From Cannabis sativa (taxonomy: Eukaryota; Streptophyta; Magnoliopsida; Rosales; Cannabaceae), in NCBI RefSeq assembly GCF_029168945.1, contig NC_083601.1, positions 23,464,160 through 23,528,159 on the forward strand: 64,000 nt of DNA. The letters are read 5' to 3'. The notes under the pieces are model-generated. The model did no database searches, was not told the DNA's origin, and saw nothing but the letters and a program-made list of their open reading frames with translations. The position numbers were made by a program, and so were the translations under genes. Below are positions 32,416 to 44,890 of this stretch, one piece after another (position 1 is the stretch's first letter; every line of letters begins with the position of its first letter).

Positions 32416-35400
32416 GTAAGTCATCTTCTTTTCTTTTTTATGTGATTTCCTTTGAATACATGCATTACATTTTTGAATTTTTTGATGTAATTCTGGGTCC
32501 TTGAATTTGTTCTTGACTGATCTAAGATTTAGACAATATTAGAGCTTTTAACTTCTAACTGATATACGTGTTGATTCTTTATGCTTCTAATTTCTCGCCA
32601 TTTTGGCCAGAAATTATTTGAAAATATCCATTCATAAGTTTATGAATATCAGTGTTCTTTTAAACCCTTAATTTTTGGGGTTTCATTTTTGAGGTGAAAT
32701 CCCTTCTTTTTTCTTTGAATTGGCTTGGTTGGCATATTCGATATGTTTTACCTTATTTTTCCCCATCTAGCTCTCACCCTTTGTCTCCCTCCTTTTGTAG
32801 ATGAACCCTGGTGAGTTCTAGGGAGGTGAACATCATATCGACCAGGATCTCCTTCAACTTCTACAAGAATCATCCTTGGCTCGGTGCAGATTCATCTCCA
32901 TTTAATGAAAGCTCCTCAACTTCTAACTTTGACGATTGGAAAGTTAACAGTGATCATTCTACGTCTCTAGAGCCTATGGTACAACATCAACAATACCCTG
33001 GCGGATAAGCAGAGAAGGGTACGATCGGTTCATTTTGGAATTGAACAAGGGTTAGAGGTGTTATCTTCCTGCTTCTTGGGCGTATAGGTTTTGACCTGGT
33101 GTTGTTGATATACTACCAAAAGGTTGACCGGCTCCATTGACCAAGAACACTACAGTAGCAGAAGTTGTTATCGTTGTAAGGCACACCTCTAATTTGAATT
33201 CTCTGTCCAAGGGTAGAATGATGGCAAGGACAAAATAGACCATGAAGAAGGCTTCGAAGTCCAACCCTCACTTTGCTCGGCTATTTACAATGGATGGAGT
33301 GAAGTAGGCTAGGCCTTTGAGCGTGGATGGTGAAATGGTAACTTGGGACATTGAAGTCCAAGAGATTGAGGATCAAGGCGAGGTCCATCCTGTTGGTCCC
33401 TCCGATGCTAAAGCAGAAGAAGAGGAAGATGGAATTCAAGTACTTCTTTTTGGCAGCTATAATGAGGTCAGAGAACCTATCTTTGAGCTAGGTGACGTCT
33501 TGGTGGTGAATTAGGACTATGTTGATGAGGAATACAAGGAGGCTCAACCCATGGGCACAAAAGGGAAAAAGGTCCTCGGTGGGTTTCTCCTCCGTCCACA
33601 CTCACTTTTAAGAGATTAACAAATCTCTTTGAGGAAGGTCTCCTTAGGAAGGTGGAGGCATTCTTGCCTAGTCTCGGCCAACTGGCAATGAACCCTGGAG
33701 GTGGGTTTTGTGCATAGTCGGGTCTCATGCCAAACAAGGCACAATCCTACCCTTGCATCCATACTTTAAGGAGATAGACAACTACTATAAGATCTGTCCG
33801 ACCCAATTCACCCCCAAAGGTATTAAGTACTTGGTCGTGTTCTTCGTATTGTACACCACACAGGGATGGAGTCAACCTTTCGCCCACGACAAAAACTAGT
33901 TATTTGACTTAAAATCAAGTCCAAAGCAAAATAGGTTGGGATATTTCTACTTTTCCCATGATGAATACCAGTGGCTGAGCGGCAGTACAAACAAGGAGGT
34001 GTCTAAGATCGCTGGGTTTATCGAAGATTACAACTTCGTCAAAGGCATGGATGCTGACCACCTTTCCTTCCATCATATTCCCTCCAACTTTCATCCTCGT
34101 TTTACCTTGGGTCTTAGGTCAAGATCCCAAAAGATTCTTCAGCTGTCAAAGTCAGCTGGAACATTTCCCTCCTGGCCACTACAACCAATTGTATTAAGTA
34201 TGGGCTTTACGCGTTTTAGGAGGTTCGGGAGTCTGAACATGCAGCTGGGGGGATTAGTGCCGATCAGGAGCTCCAAATAATAAGAAAACTTTCAAGGCGA
34301 GTCAGGTGCCAATTGAACGGTCTATCAAGATTAGAGATGGCCTTGAAGAAGTTGCCTGTTCTACTGTCCAGGTGAAAGGAAAGGGGAAGGACGTAACAAT
34401 GGAGGATGATGGGGATTATTTTGATGAGGATGCCCTATCATTTCTTGTTCGGGAGGGTGCAGCCCCCGAATTCCAAGGTATCTATTTTTCTACTTATCTT
34501 TATTTATTCTTACTTGTTTAGGTTTTTAACAAGTGTTTTCTTTCGTGAAGTCTTGTCAAAGAAAATGAAGTGAGCACTCAAGAAGAGGTCTGGTGATGCC
34601 TCTGGCCAAAAGTCACTCGCCAAACTCCCAAAGGTGGATAACGCTCTTCCCACTAGCATTACTTTAAGCTCCAAGACACGCCAAGTAAATGTTGAGAGGA
34701 TCTCGACTGCCGTTGTTGTAGATATCCCCGAGACTATTCCCCTAACCAAGAAGAATTCCAAGACTTAACCTTTAGATGCATTAGCCAAAGGCTCTAAGGG
34801 GGCTAACACTAAGGGGCCCGACCTGCCAAAACCAATTGCTACTCTACTCACACTCCAACCAGAGACGAAGAAGGGCAAAGAGATGCTCAGTTTTTACCAG
34901 AATCATTTGATGCCCTAGGTTAACGAGCAGCTCACTAGGGTGGAGGATATGCTAGTGGAACTCTTGGTCGGCAGAGTTATGAAGGAAGTCACCAGGGTAA
35001 GCTTTTATCTTAAGATTTTTCTGTATGAATTTTTCCGTATATAAGTTTTAACTTTTTTTTATCCTTGCGGGTTAATTTGAAGTTGGCATATAATACTCCT
35101 GTGCCAAATCAGTAGCTCTAAAGGCTACCACGACCACCAATGACTTGAAGAAGGCACTAGAAGAGGCCAAAAAAGATGATGAATCGAAAGGCAAGTAGTT
35201 GGGCGAAGTGAACAAACAACTTATTGTTGCAAAAAAGTCTATAGATGACTTGAAACGGGAAATAAAAGACATTTCATCCACTGCCAAGCTTGGAGCAGAT
35301 CTTGAGGAGGAATATAAGAAGGTGCGATAGCTGCTCAATGAAAGGGACGAACACACTTTTTCAAAACCAAGAGGTAAAAATTAAAGAACTAGCGAGTCTC

Positions 35401-35720
35401 TTTAGAAAGAGTTCGAGGGGAAGACTGTTGTGGAAGGGACCCTAGCCACTCAGAGGGAAGCACACCAAAAGGAGGTTAAGGAGTACGAAACAGGGACTTT
35501 AGAGGTCTTTTACGAGTTCTGGTCGACAAACCCTGAGGCTAACTTCGATTACTTAAGGGAAGATTTCCGTGCTAACTTCTTGGGCTTTTGTGAAGCTAAG
35601 AAAGCTGAGTAAGCAACAAAGAAATATGACGAGGGTTCTTCTGTCGCCCAAACTCATGAAGGCCTAATTGCTCAAGACTTGACTGCTCAGTATCAAGACC
35701 CTAGGACCCTCCTAGAGTGA
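32416..35720 (+). pseudogene. Decayed spliced extra ORF of a Tat-type element (Transposase_28-like, coiled coil)
   Basis: Fragments in several frames line up with the plant family known as putative gypsy-type transposon (Transposase_28). Examples are [35 protein letters not shown] (33.74-33.85 kb), a GYFYFSHDEYQWLSG block (33.94 kb), an acidic DDGDYFDEDALSFL block (34.41 kb), a lysine and glutamate rich coiled coil (35.12-35.33 kb) and FYEFWSTNPEANFDYL (about 35.5 kb). Introns are still visible: GTAAGT 32416 to TTTTGTAG 32800 just before ATGAAC, a GTATCT donor at 34478, and a GTAAGC donor at 34997 whose acceptor may be mutated (CCTTGCGG). Stops and shifts make it dead. It is antisense to the integrase relic at 36.5 kb. 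Confidence 0.65.
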
Positions 35721-36530
35721 ACTTCTAAACTTTTTTTTTATATGTTCGACCTACAGGCCTTTTATTTGATACAACACGGCTGATGAGGCGGGTTAAACTT
35801 GGAATTATATTTACATTTTTTAAGATAAACGGCTGGCTAGGTAGCTTTTAATCCCGGAATCATTCTGCTTCTTTATCTTAATATAAATAGTTTCCTAAAA
35901 TTTTGAATTTTATTTTTTGCTTTAGCTTATTTTTTACCAATGCTTGTATGGGTGTAGGTGCCCCCAAGTGATCTAGTAGACTTTTGACTCTTGGTCACTT
36001 GCATTTCATAAGTTTTATTTTATCTGTCCATCTTTTTGGTTTAGGCAAACCCTCTGCACACATGTTATGTAATCAAATAACTTGCTATAATTTGCAAAAA
36101 AGTATAAAATTGACACAATTTGAATGATAATTGATATCTTTATTCATTTATTAGTTTGTATGTGTGTTACCGTGGTAACGTACATTTATTAAATAAAAAG
36201 TCATTTTAGCCAATTTAAATATAAAAACTCTTGGATGGTATATTTTGACCAAAAGACATTATTAAAGAGTAATAATTTTTTTAAACTAACTATACTTTAA
36301 AAGTGGTTATCTGACCTTAGCACCGGTTGTTCTCTAAACCTTTGAGCGAGATTCGCTCATAAGGCCATCACTTAAGAGTAATGTTCAAGCATTGTGAAAT
36401 TTATGTGGTCCATGGACCTTTTGCACTTATTGGTAGTATTTTCTTAAATGTTTGCTATTCCAATATCTTAGTACAAGAACTAGCTCCATATTTTCATTAT
36501 ACCGACCAAGCTTGTATGCTCTAGATTTTA
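35721..36530. other. Non-coding interval between extra ORF and integrase relic
   Basis: Probable 3' UTR of the extra ORF followed by AT-rich spacer. No frame with family features. It lies between two convergent relics of one element. Confidence 0.5.
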
Positions 36531-36813
36531 TAACTTTAGTTACTTGGTATGGTCCTTCCCAATTAGGTTCGAGCAAACTCGTTGCACTGTATCCTTAGTG
36601 CTTAGGAATACCCTTTTGAGTACCATGTCTCCGACAAAAAAATTCCTTACTTTCACTTGCTTGTTGAAGTAGCGAGCTACTTTTTGTTGATGAGCTAGTA
36701 GCTTTAGATTTGTTAAATTTCTTTTTTCTTCAACTTCATCAAGTAATTCTGCCAGGAGGGCATGGTTAGTCTGTTGGTTGTACGTCAACCTTCTATGGGA
36801 TGGAGGTTCTAAT
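36531..36813 (-). pseudogene. Ty3/gypsy integrase C-terminal relic (part 1 of 2)
   Basis: The minus-strand frame has LDEVEEKRNLTNLKLLAHQQKVARYFNKQVKVRNFFVGDMVLKRVF, the usual end of Tat/Athila-type integrases, with TKD and a GKDHTK tail. It is interrupted at 36813 by the 9.9-kb Copia-family insertion and continues at 46745. Confidence 0.85.
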
Positions 36814-38662
36814 TGTTGGAAATTATTTTACCAGGATCTATTTACTATCATGTATGTTGGATTAACCACCTAATATGAATTCTAAAACAATGAAAATAAA
36901 CACATATAAAGTTAGAAAACCTTACAGTGGGTGCAGCGGAATATTATGACTCCTTCCGTTCAGATCTCTAGCCCTTGATTCCTTTCTGTAGCAGAGCATC
37001 ACCAAGATCTGAACCTGGATCTTCTTTTCTCCTTCTTTGATGCAGAATTTCCATAGTCTTACATACTATGATTGAGATACCACTTGATGTGTGTGGGCAC
37101 TACTCATTCACTCAAAGGTTCGAAATTTAGAGAGAAGAAAAGAGAGAGAGGCGTGTGAGGCATTTTCTGAGAGAAACAAAGTGATCAAAGATGTGTGTCT
37201 GTTTCCTCAAGCCAACACTTTCTATTTATAGAAAACCCTCTAGGTTTAGGTTAGAATTGCATGGCATTAAAATAATGGAAACTACAAATGGAATTTCCTA
37301 TGCATAGGGCCGGCCATACAAAGGGATTGGGCCTCACTTTGCAACTTTCCCATTTTGTTATTTTCCATTCCCATTTTCTCAAAAATGCCAATTTTCCAAT
37401 TTAACCTTTTAAATGTCAATTCTAATTATTTAATAACTTGGAAATAATTATTAAATAATATTGCCATTTAATATATTTATTAATTTAGACATATAAAGTC
37501 TCTTAATCAATAAATAAACCTAAAATCTCTTTTCTTTACAATTTCGCCCTTGCTTAGTGAAAATTCATAAAGTAGACATAGTCCAACTTTTAGAATTATA
37601 ATTGATTAATTAAAGTCAATTAACTGAGTCTTACAAGCAGTATGGTCTCAACTAGTATGGGGACCATGGGTCTATATAACCGAGCTTCCAATAAGTTGAA
37701 CCGAATTTACCAAGTAAATTCCCTAACTTATTAATTCCTCATTGAATCCACACTTAGAACTTGGAATTGCACTCTCAGTCATATAGAACGCTCTATATGT
37801 TCCATGATATAGACACGTCATTAGTTATCCATTGTTATAACCCTAATGTGATCAATGATCCTCTATATAGATGATCTACATTGAAAAGGCACTACTGTTA
37901 CCGCTACACCTTCAATGTATTTTATCCTTAAAACACTTAACCCTGTATAAATGATATTTCAGCTAAGAGAAATGAGATCTCCACCATTTATCTTCGTTTG
38001 GTTAAGCTCGAAGGAAATCATCCTTTACTTTCTATTTGCCAAATAGAAGCTATAGATTCCATATTTATGTTAGCGCTCCCACTCAATTGTATTACCGTGT
38101 TCCCAAAATGTACGTATCACCCTGACCCAAAAGTAGGCTTAACTAACAAATCAAAGAACACGAGTAACACTCTTGAGATTGAACCTAACCATATCAGGAT
38201 TAAGATCATTTGATCTAGGATCAACAGGTGATATTGAATTGAATAGATATTACGGTAAGTTTTAATATATCTAATCAAAGTTCAATATCGGTCCCTTCCG
38301 ATGTATACTCCATACATCCGATACTGGTAAACTTTGTCAATGTCCTAGAAAGGACATAACACTTTTCCAAGGTGTAAGAATACTTATCGCTGATTATACC
38401 ATGTCAGTCTAAATCCAGTGTTCTGACAAATCAGGGAATAAACTTTTGAACATATAATTAAGATTATATTCCACTGTGCTGACAACACTATAATCTTAAC
38501 AAATTCATATGTTCTGGACTTAAAAAGAATTCATACATTATATACATATAATCATGAAATAAATCATGTGAACCATGCAACATAAAATGTTATTTCTGAT
38601 CTTTATTAATAAGTAAATCTGATTATATGAAATGAGTTTTATTTAGGGCATAAAACCCAACA
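36814..38662 (-). repeat. 3' LTR of the non-autonomous Copia element
   Basis: 1849 bp, plus-strand ends TGTTGGAAAT and AACCCAACA. The plus-strand AACTCCCACTTGCAC at 38663 is the complement of the polypurine tract. Confidence 0.95.
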
Positions 38663-41600
38663 AACTCCCACTTGCACTAATATAAAACAAAAAGTGCATT
38701 TCAAATAATCATTAACACCTTGATATACAAATCAAGTGTAATAGTAGTAAACTCCTCGTAATAGGATCTGACAGGTTGAATTAAACACAACCTCTTCTCG
38801 ACCATTACTCTTCCTTTAATCACAAAATCCCTGATAATGTGAAATTCCTCTCTATATGTCTACTCTCTTGGGATACTGGATTCTATACTTTTGGCAACTA
38901 CTTCTTGGTTATTCAAGAAGTAACCCTAGTAGTTAAGGCAAGTTGGAACAGTGCCACAAATGTATAAAACTTTCCTTAGACTGAATAAGTATCTTTCCTG
39001 CAACTTTTAACATTCAGTCTCTCTCTGGTAGACCAAGAGATTTCAGATAGGTTTTTACACTTCTCCAAAATCACTACTCCACCCCCAGAGTAATCACCAT
39101 CTTATCAGCAGACTTTCTAGCACAAAGGCAAGTCTCGAAATCTGATGTGGTGTAGTCTAAGAGTTTCAAAACCACCCTTATCGACTAACATATAGTTCCT
39201 CCTCTTAATCTTAAGATTTACTTGATTGTCTTCCAATGTTCCTCTCCTGGATTAATCTGATACTTACTCATTACTCCCACTCAACAGCAGGTGTCTGGTC
39301 TAAGGCATACTAAAGCATATCTGAGACCTCTCACTGTTGATTTAAGAAATTCTTCCATGGATTTATCTTCTCTGGAATAGTTGAAACTTTTCCTTAGATA
39401 AATAAAATCTATGCCTAGAAGTTGTGAAGCTTCTATAGATTGCCATTGGAAAGAAAATGCTTCAGCATCTTACTAAAGTAAGTTACTTGCATTAGAGTAA
39501 GTAATTACCAGGTATACCACAAGCCATAGGTTTAGATAAACTCAAACCTATAATACTAGGAACAAGAAGTTTTGTTAAGTCCATTGAATAGACTTATTAA
39601 CGAAAATTTCCTTTCATGTCCTTGTAACAGAAAACTTTAGGTTACTCCATGTGAATGGATCAAACCATAGTTTTATTGGCTTTCTTCTTAGTTTCTTATC
39701 TTGACAATCCATTACTTGTTCAAACTCACAATGGATTTTAATCACTAGTGTCTTCCAAGTCATACGAAGGTGAAGTTCCTTGAAACTCTCCCACTACGAC
39801 AAGGTACCGTGAATTATGTCTAAGAAAACTAAATGGTATAGACCTCTTCAGTTGTATTAAGACAACAGAGGCAGTGGGATCATCTTGTAAAATAAGATGA
39901 TAGAACACTTTTGGAATCAAGAAAAATTAATCTCCTTTATTTGCTACTTTATTTTCAGACTTAGTCATTTTCTTAGAAAAGTAGTATTTGTTTAAACAAA
40001 CACTTTCTTATCTAATGACTATGGGATGCTCCACCCCTAATCACTTAGAATAGCTAACAAACATGCAAACCAAGGTTAGCAGTTCTAGCTTTTCTTAAGA
40101 TTTCGATTAGGTCATCCATGAATCTAGTAATGATTTACATTAAGTATATAATAATTGCATCATTCTGAAATTTTATTACCATAGAATGATTTAGGCAATG
40201 ACTAGTAACTAATTATCAAAATGCAACTCGAATTTTTGGGGAGGTAAGTTTGGATATAATTCAAAATCAAATTAATGATCTTTGAACTGCATATCTACTA
40301 ACTTTTTCTCCACCCTTATCAGTTCGCAAGATCTTTAACCACTTACCATTGCTAGAAATTCATGAAATTTTTCAAACATTTCAAATTTCTTTTGCGTAAG
40401 GTAAAATCTAGAGTGATCGTTTTAAGAATACAACGAAAACTCATATCCACCCCTGAATGTACATCCATCTGCGAATGAGATGATTATACTTTCAGTGGAT
40501 ATAGGCATATTAACTCTTTGTAGAGAATGATCTTGTCAAAACCACTATGAACAAGATACAAATGCCATAGATTTATAAAATGTGGTTGTATCTTTTAGTT
40601 ACAACAAAGAGTTCTTAGAATAGTGCAAGGGGATTCTGGTCACAGAATACTAAACTCATACAGTTTAAATCCATTGAAAGAAAATGGTTATGAAACACTT
40701 GTGAAAGTGTAACTGTATAATTAGTAACTCTTTCTTGGACCACCACTACTAATCTAACTCTATTATTTGCCTATACAAGTAGGAGATATCTAAGATTGAG
40801 GATTTATATCATTTTGGGATAGAATTCCGGGAATATAATCATATGCGTCATCTAATTTCTTAAGAGAAAATATGACTTTATATGATTTATAGACCATTCA
40901 TCCAATGATATGTTATTAAGCTAATTCGAAATGAATAAGCTAAGGGGAATTAGGATAATTTCGTTTTAAATAAGAATCCAACGATGCTCCGATTAGCGAG
41001 AGTCAAAGTAATCTTATTTATACAATCTTCTTGTTTCATATTGTAACATACTAGTCTAAGGTGTCATCAATTGATGAACAGCTAGATGTTGCATATACAA
41101 TATTTATCTTTCGAGATCTAACATTATTATGTTAGTCTAATGGTGAAAATCCATTAGGGATTTATCTCATTAGAAAAACAAGCCAAGTTAGACCAACAAT
41201 GAAGATTCAAAATTAAACTGCAATTTAATAACAGAAAATAACATGGTTCAATACAAATTCATACACAATTCAGAAATTATGAAAGCATATAGCAAGTAGG
41301 AATGACAAGTGAAAATACTAAAACATACAATCCTAAATAATTTCCAAGGTTTTCAACAAACTGATATCAGTGTCCCGTTTAGGCGAGAGTCAAAGCTACC
41401 ATTCATTGAATAGAGTTGTCAGCTCATCTAAAATGATCAACATTCTAGCAACCTTTTATTCGATCAAGATTGGAATCCGCGTTGTCCCGTTTAGGCGAGA
41501 TTCAAGGCTATTCTATCTTATGAGCTTCCACCATTGTTTCATATTCTTGCAAGTTTTATACAGTCGCCACCATTAGGATGATCGTAAACTATATAAAAAA

Positions 41601-41760
41601 CGTACAAGATTACTTATCTTTCGAGATTAAACGGTGCTAACTTGCTAATGAACGTTCCTCCATTAGGGAGGATTACTCACTAAAACAATAGCTATGTAAA
41701 ACCAATAATGGAGATCGAATATCCTAATAATAATAAAGCTTATTATTTAATGAAGGTCGT
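38663..41760 (-). pseudogene. Shattered Copia pol (RT and RNase H end) inside the element
   Basis: Minus-strand fragments of Copia RNase H and RT remain. Near 38829-38862 is a THIERNFTLSGI block, equivalent to the usual KHIERKYHLIRD. Near 39277-39334 is a GLRYALVCLRPD block followed by a stop, equivalent to SLMYAMLCTRPDICYA, then SKYQINPG. Stops are dense in every frame. At 40980-41740 a CCGxTTAGGCGAGAxTCAAxGCTA segment returns at least three times (for example 41374 and 41484), suggesting diverged tandem units. Confidence 0.7.
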
Positions 41761-44290
41761 ATTTTCTTCTAATATTTATTTTAAATATATATTTATTTAA
41801 TCAAAATTTCCAATTTAGAATTAAAAATTTCAAATATAAATTTTAATTTAATATTGATAAATTATACTTAGATGGATATGAAAATAATGTGAATTATTTC
41901 CATCTTAGTAATAATTTCCATAAATATTTAGAAAATTATTCAATTTAAGTTGTTTCAAAATTAATTTAAATTAATTTACAACTTCAAATTTAATTTTCTG
42001 TAAATATATATTGCATTTCGAAAAATGAAGTGTATAACAATACTACTTTCGAAAATGCTCTAAAATAAAATAAAAATAAATCCTGAAAAATTACTCTAAT
42101 TTTATGTTGACCCAAAATTAATAAAAATTAATTTTCAACAAAAATATAATTTTCCTATTTAATTAAATATCTAAGAAAAATTTCAAATATTTAAGTATCA
42201 TGATTAAAAAATCAACTTAAATATTAATTTTCTATTTAATTAAATACACTAGAAAAATACTTCAAGCAAAACAGATAATATCTATCTAGACTTTCATGGA
42301 CTAATTAATTCAATTTCTAATTATAATATATTTTAGTTCATTTATTTTAATTAATCATTAAATGAAAAATCATTGATTTAAGTTGGTCCAAAATTAAATA
42401 AATAATTTTCAACTTTAATCTATTTTTCAAATAAAATTCGAAATTTCTGCATTAAAGAAATACAATTTCGAAATTTTGGGAAATGATTAATAAAATAAAA
42501 TAAAATATATTTTGAAAATTATTCAAATTTAAGTTATTCTGAAATAAGATTCCAAACTTAAAATAATTTTCAACTTTAATTAAATAACATGAAATCAACA
42601 ATATTTAAGTATCGTGATGAAAATCAATTTAGATATTGAAATTTTCAATTTAATTAAATGTATTAAATTCAAGAAATAAATAATTAAGTATAGAGGAAAC
42701 TTAATTATTAATTCTAGTTTAATACTAGGAAAATATTCTAAACTTAGATTGTACCAAAATTAATTATGAGACAATTAATTTCACAATCAATGATATTTTC
42801 CTATTTAATATTAGAAATAATAACTAGTACTAGAAATAACTATCTAGAATATATCATTAACTAAGTGTTTTTCTAAAATTAACTTTAAAATATTACATGA
42901 AAAAAAAAATTTCATATATTTTAAAAGTTAATTATGTTGCTAATTCAATTTTAATTAGGTTAGACTAATATAATTAACCTAATACAATTATTTAAATAAG
43001 GCAAATGGGCCTTCATAATTGGGGTAGTTCATGTGAGGGGTAGCTGGGTTCAGTATGTCGTACCCACTTCTATTGGCCCCCAACTCTCACACAAGGCCCA
43101 AAAGAGAGGAATTTAACCTTTAAATAAATAATTGTTATTCATTGAATAAGCTCAAATCTAATTGGACCTAAATAAATTTACTTATGTCAAAATTTATTTT
43201 AGCAACCTAGTCCATTTACTTAGTAAAACTTAAATGGGCTTCCTATATGTATCTAAGCCCAAAAGCAAACATATAGGCTCACACAGGTCAAATGATTTGG
43301 ATGGACCCTATCATGTTACTAGGTTTACACAGATGAAAGAAGTACAAAATTTACTTGTTACAAATTATTTATAAGATCTATCGTCAATTGGACTATGATT
43401 AAAATCAGATCATTGGATCTGTCAACAAGTTAATCATAGCAATTTAGATCAGATAAATAATAGGTTTGTAAAAAAAATTTGAACAAACAATATTAATAAA
43501 CAAACATTGTCCATGTAACATATGTGAAATAAGATATTAATATAATTAAATTATTATTCTTAAACTAACCAAATAAAGGAAACTAATTTTAAAATATCTA
43601 GGTTTATTTGAATCAAATTAAATTAAATATCTAATAAGATCAATGATTTAAAAGGAAAGAATCTTCAATATCACTTTCAGATCTTATAATTTAATAAAAT
43701 AAACCAATTTTAAAATAGATTTGGTTAGATAATTATTATTTTAGGAATAAAATAATAGATGAATAATAATCACCATAATTATATGTCAAAATATCTCAAA
43801 TTAGGCAATATTCAAATTTCTACAAAAATATCTATGTTATTTAAATATTTAAGATATGATTTATAAATTTCTAATAAGGAAAAAATTATATATATAGAAA
43901 AAATATCATTTTAAACTTATAATTTATAAATAATTAAATATTTAACAAAATAACAAATTTTTGAATTTGAAAAACATTATGGTAAGTATATCTATAAAAA
44001 TATCTATGTTAATTTCAAATTTATTAATTATTTAATTTGTCATATAAGATAATTTTAATATAACATTTTAAATAAAAAGACAAAGTTATCTTTTAATTTA
44101 AAATATCTTAAATATCAAAATATCTAATCTTATAATTAAATAATAAATAAATATTAAAGAAGTTAACAAATTTTTAAATCTGACCATAATAGGAAATATT
44201 TAAAATTAGAAACATTCCAAAATAGAAATATTTAAAAATTAGAAAAATTCCAAATTGAAAATATTTAAAATTGGAAACATTTCAATTTAA
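41761..44290. other. Extremely AT-rich non-coding interior of the Copia element
   Basis: About 2.5 kb composed largely of A and T with repeated AATTTT, TTAATTA and AAATATTT words and no usable frame. One less AT-rich island at 43010-43110 has GGGCC motifs (GGGCCTTCATAATTGG, TTGGCCCCCAACTC). No protein remnant recognised. Confidence 0.6.
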
Positions 44291-44347
44291 AAATATTTAA
44301 AAATGAAAAAATGAATTTTGGGAAACAATCCCATGAAAAAATTGGAT

Positions 44348-44600
44348 TTTTTGGGAAAAAATCCCAAAAATCGCAACTTTAGGGGATGGCTGCCCAGTAG
44401 GCTGCAACTGCAGCCCAGGAGGGCTGCTAGCAGCCCATACGCGCGCGGATCGTGGGGAGGGGCGCCGAGAAAACTCGGCGCTAGCAGGATTTTCGTGGGC
44501 GTATGTGGGCGGACAGCAGGGTGCACACGGGCTGGATGCTCAGCTCACGCGCGCGGAGGAGGAGCTTGTCCGAAGCTCCTGGGCGTGCGATTGAGCATCC
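44348..44600 (-). other. GC-rich structured leader block with nested hairpins
   Basis: This island, about 290-540 nt downstream of the 5' LTR on the sense (minus) strand, holds several inverted repeats. They are TTTTTGGGA/TCCCAAAAA (44348-44370), GGCTGCA/TGCAGCC (44400-44415), a perfect 16-bp palindrome GGGCTGCTAGCAGCCC (44421-44436) and GCGCCGAG/CTCGGCGC with an AAAA loop (44462-44481). AGGAGCTT/AAGCTCCT (44560-44580) is enclosed by GGATGCTCA/TGAGCATCC (44534-44542 and 44592-44600). The position matches where LTR elements keep packaging and dimerisation signals. The function is inferred. Confidence 0.7.
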
Positions 44601-44873
44601 ATGCATACCCGAAATCCAATTTTTTCAAAATTTCATATCTTTTTCAATTTTTATCGGAATCAAGTTCCGTAAAAAACAAAATTGCTTAATTTTTCACAAG
44701 GAATCCAAATAAAATATTTTCAAAAATCGAAAAAATATTTTTCATGGAAAAAGGTACTGTACAACATATACATTCATCAACTAACACATAAACCAACATG
44801 AAGCCATCCAAATCAACACAAAAACATACAAATCATCATTTTAATTCATATTACATGAAAGTAAATCATTACC

Positions 44874-44890
44874 ATGGCTCTGGTGCCAGT
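44874..44890 (-). promoter_or_regulatory. Primer binding site of the Copia element
   Basis: The minus strand reads TGGCACCAGAGCCATGG directly after the 5' LTR, with a 2-bp gap. It differs from the usual TGGTATCAGAGCCATGG in the TAT/CAC triplet, as the copy at 241-257 does (CCT). Confidence 0.85.

Noticed and set aside
44318..44689. 123-codon frame and overlapping frames in the GC-rich island
   Set aside because: These long frames come from high GC content with few stops. They are on the strand opposite to the element, and the sequence is better explained by inverted repeats.
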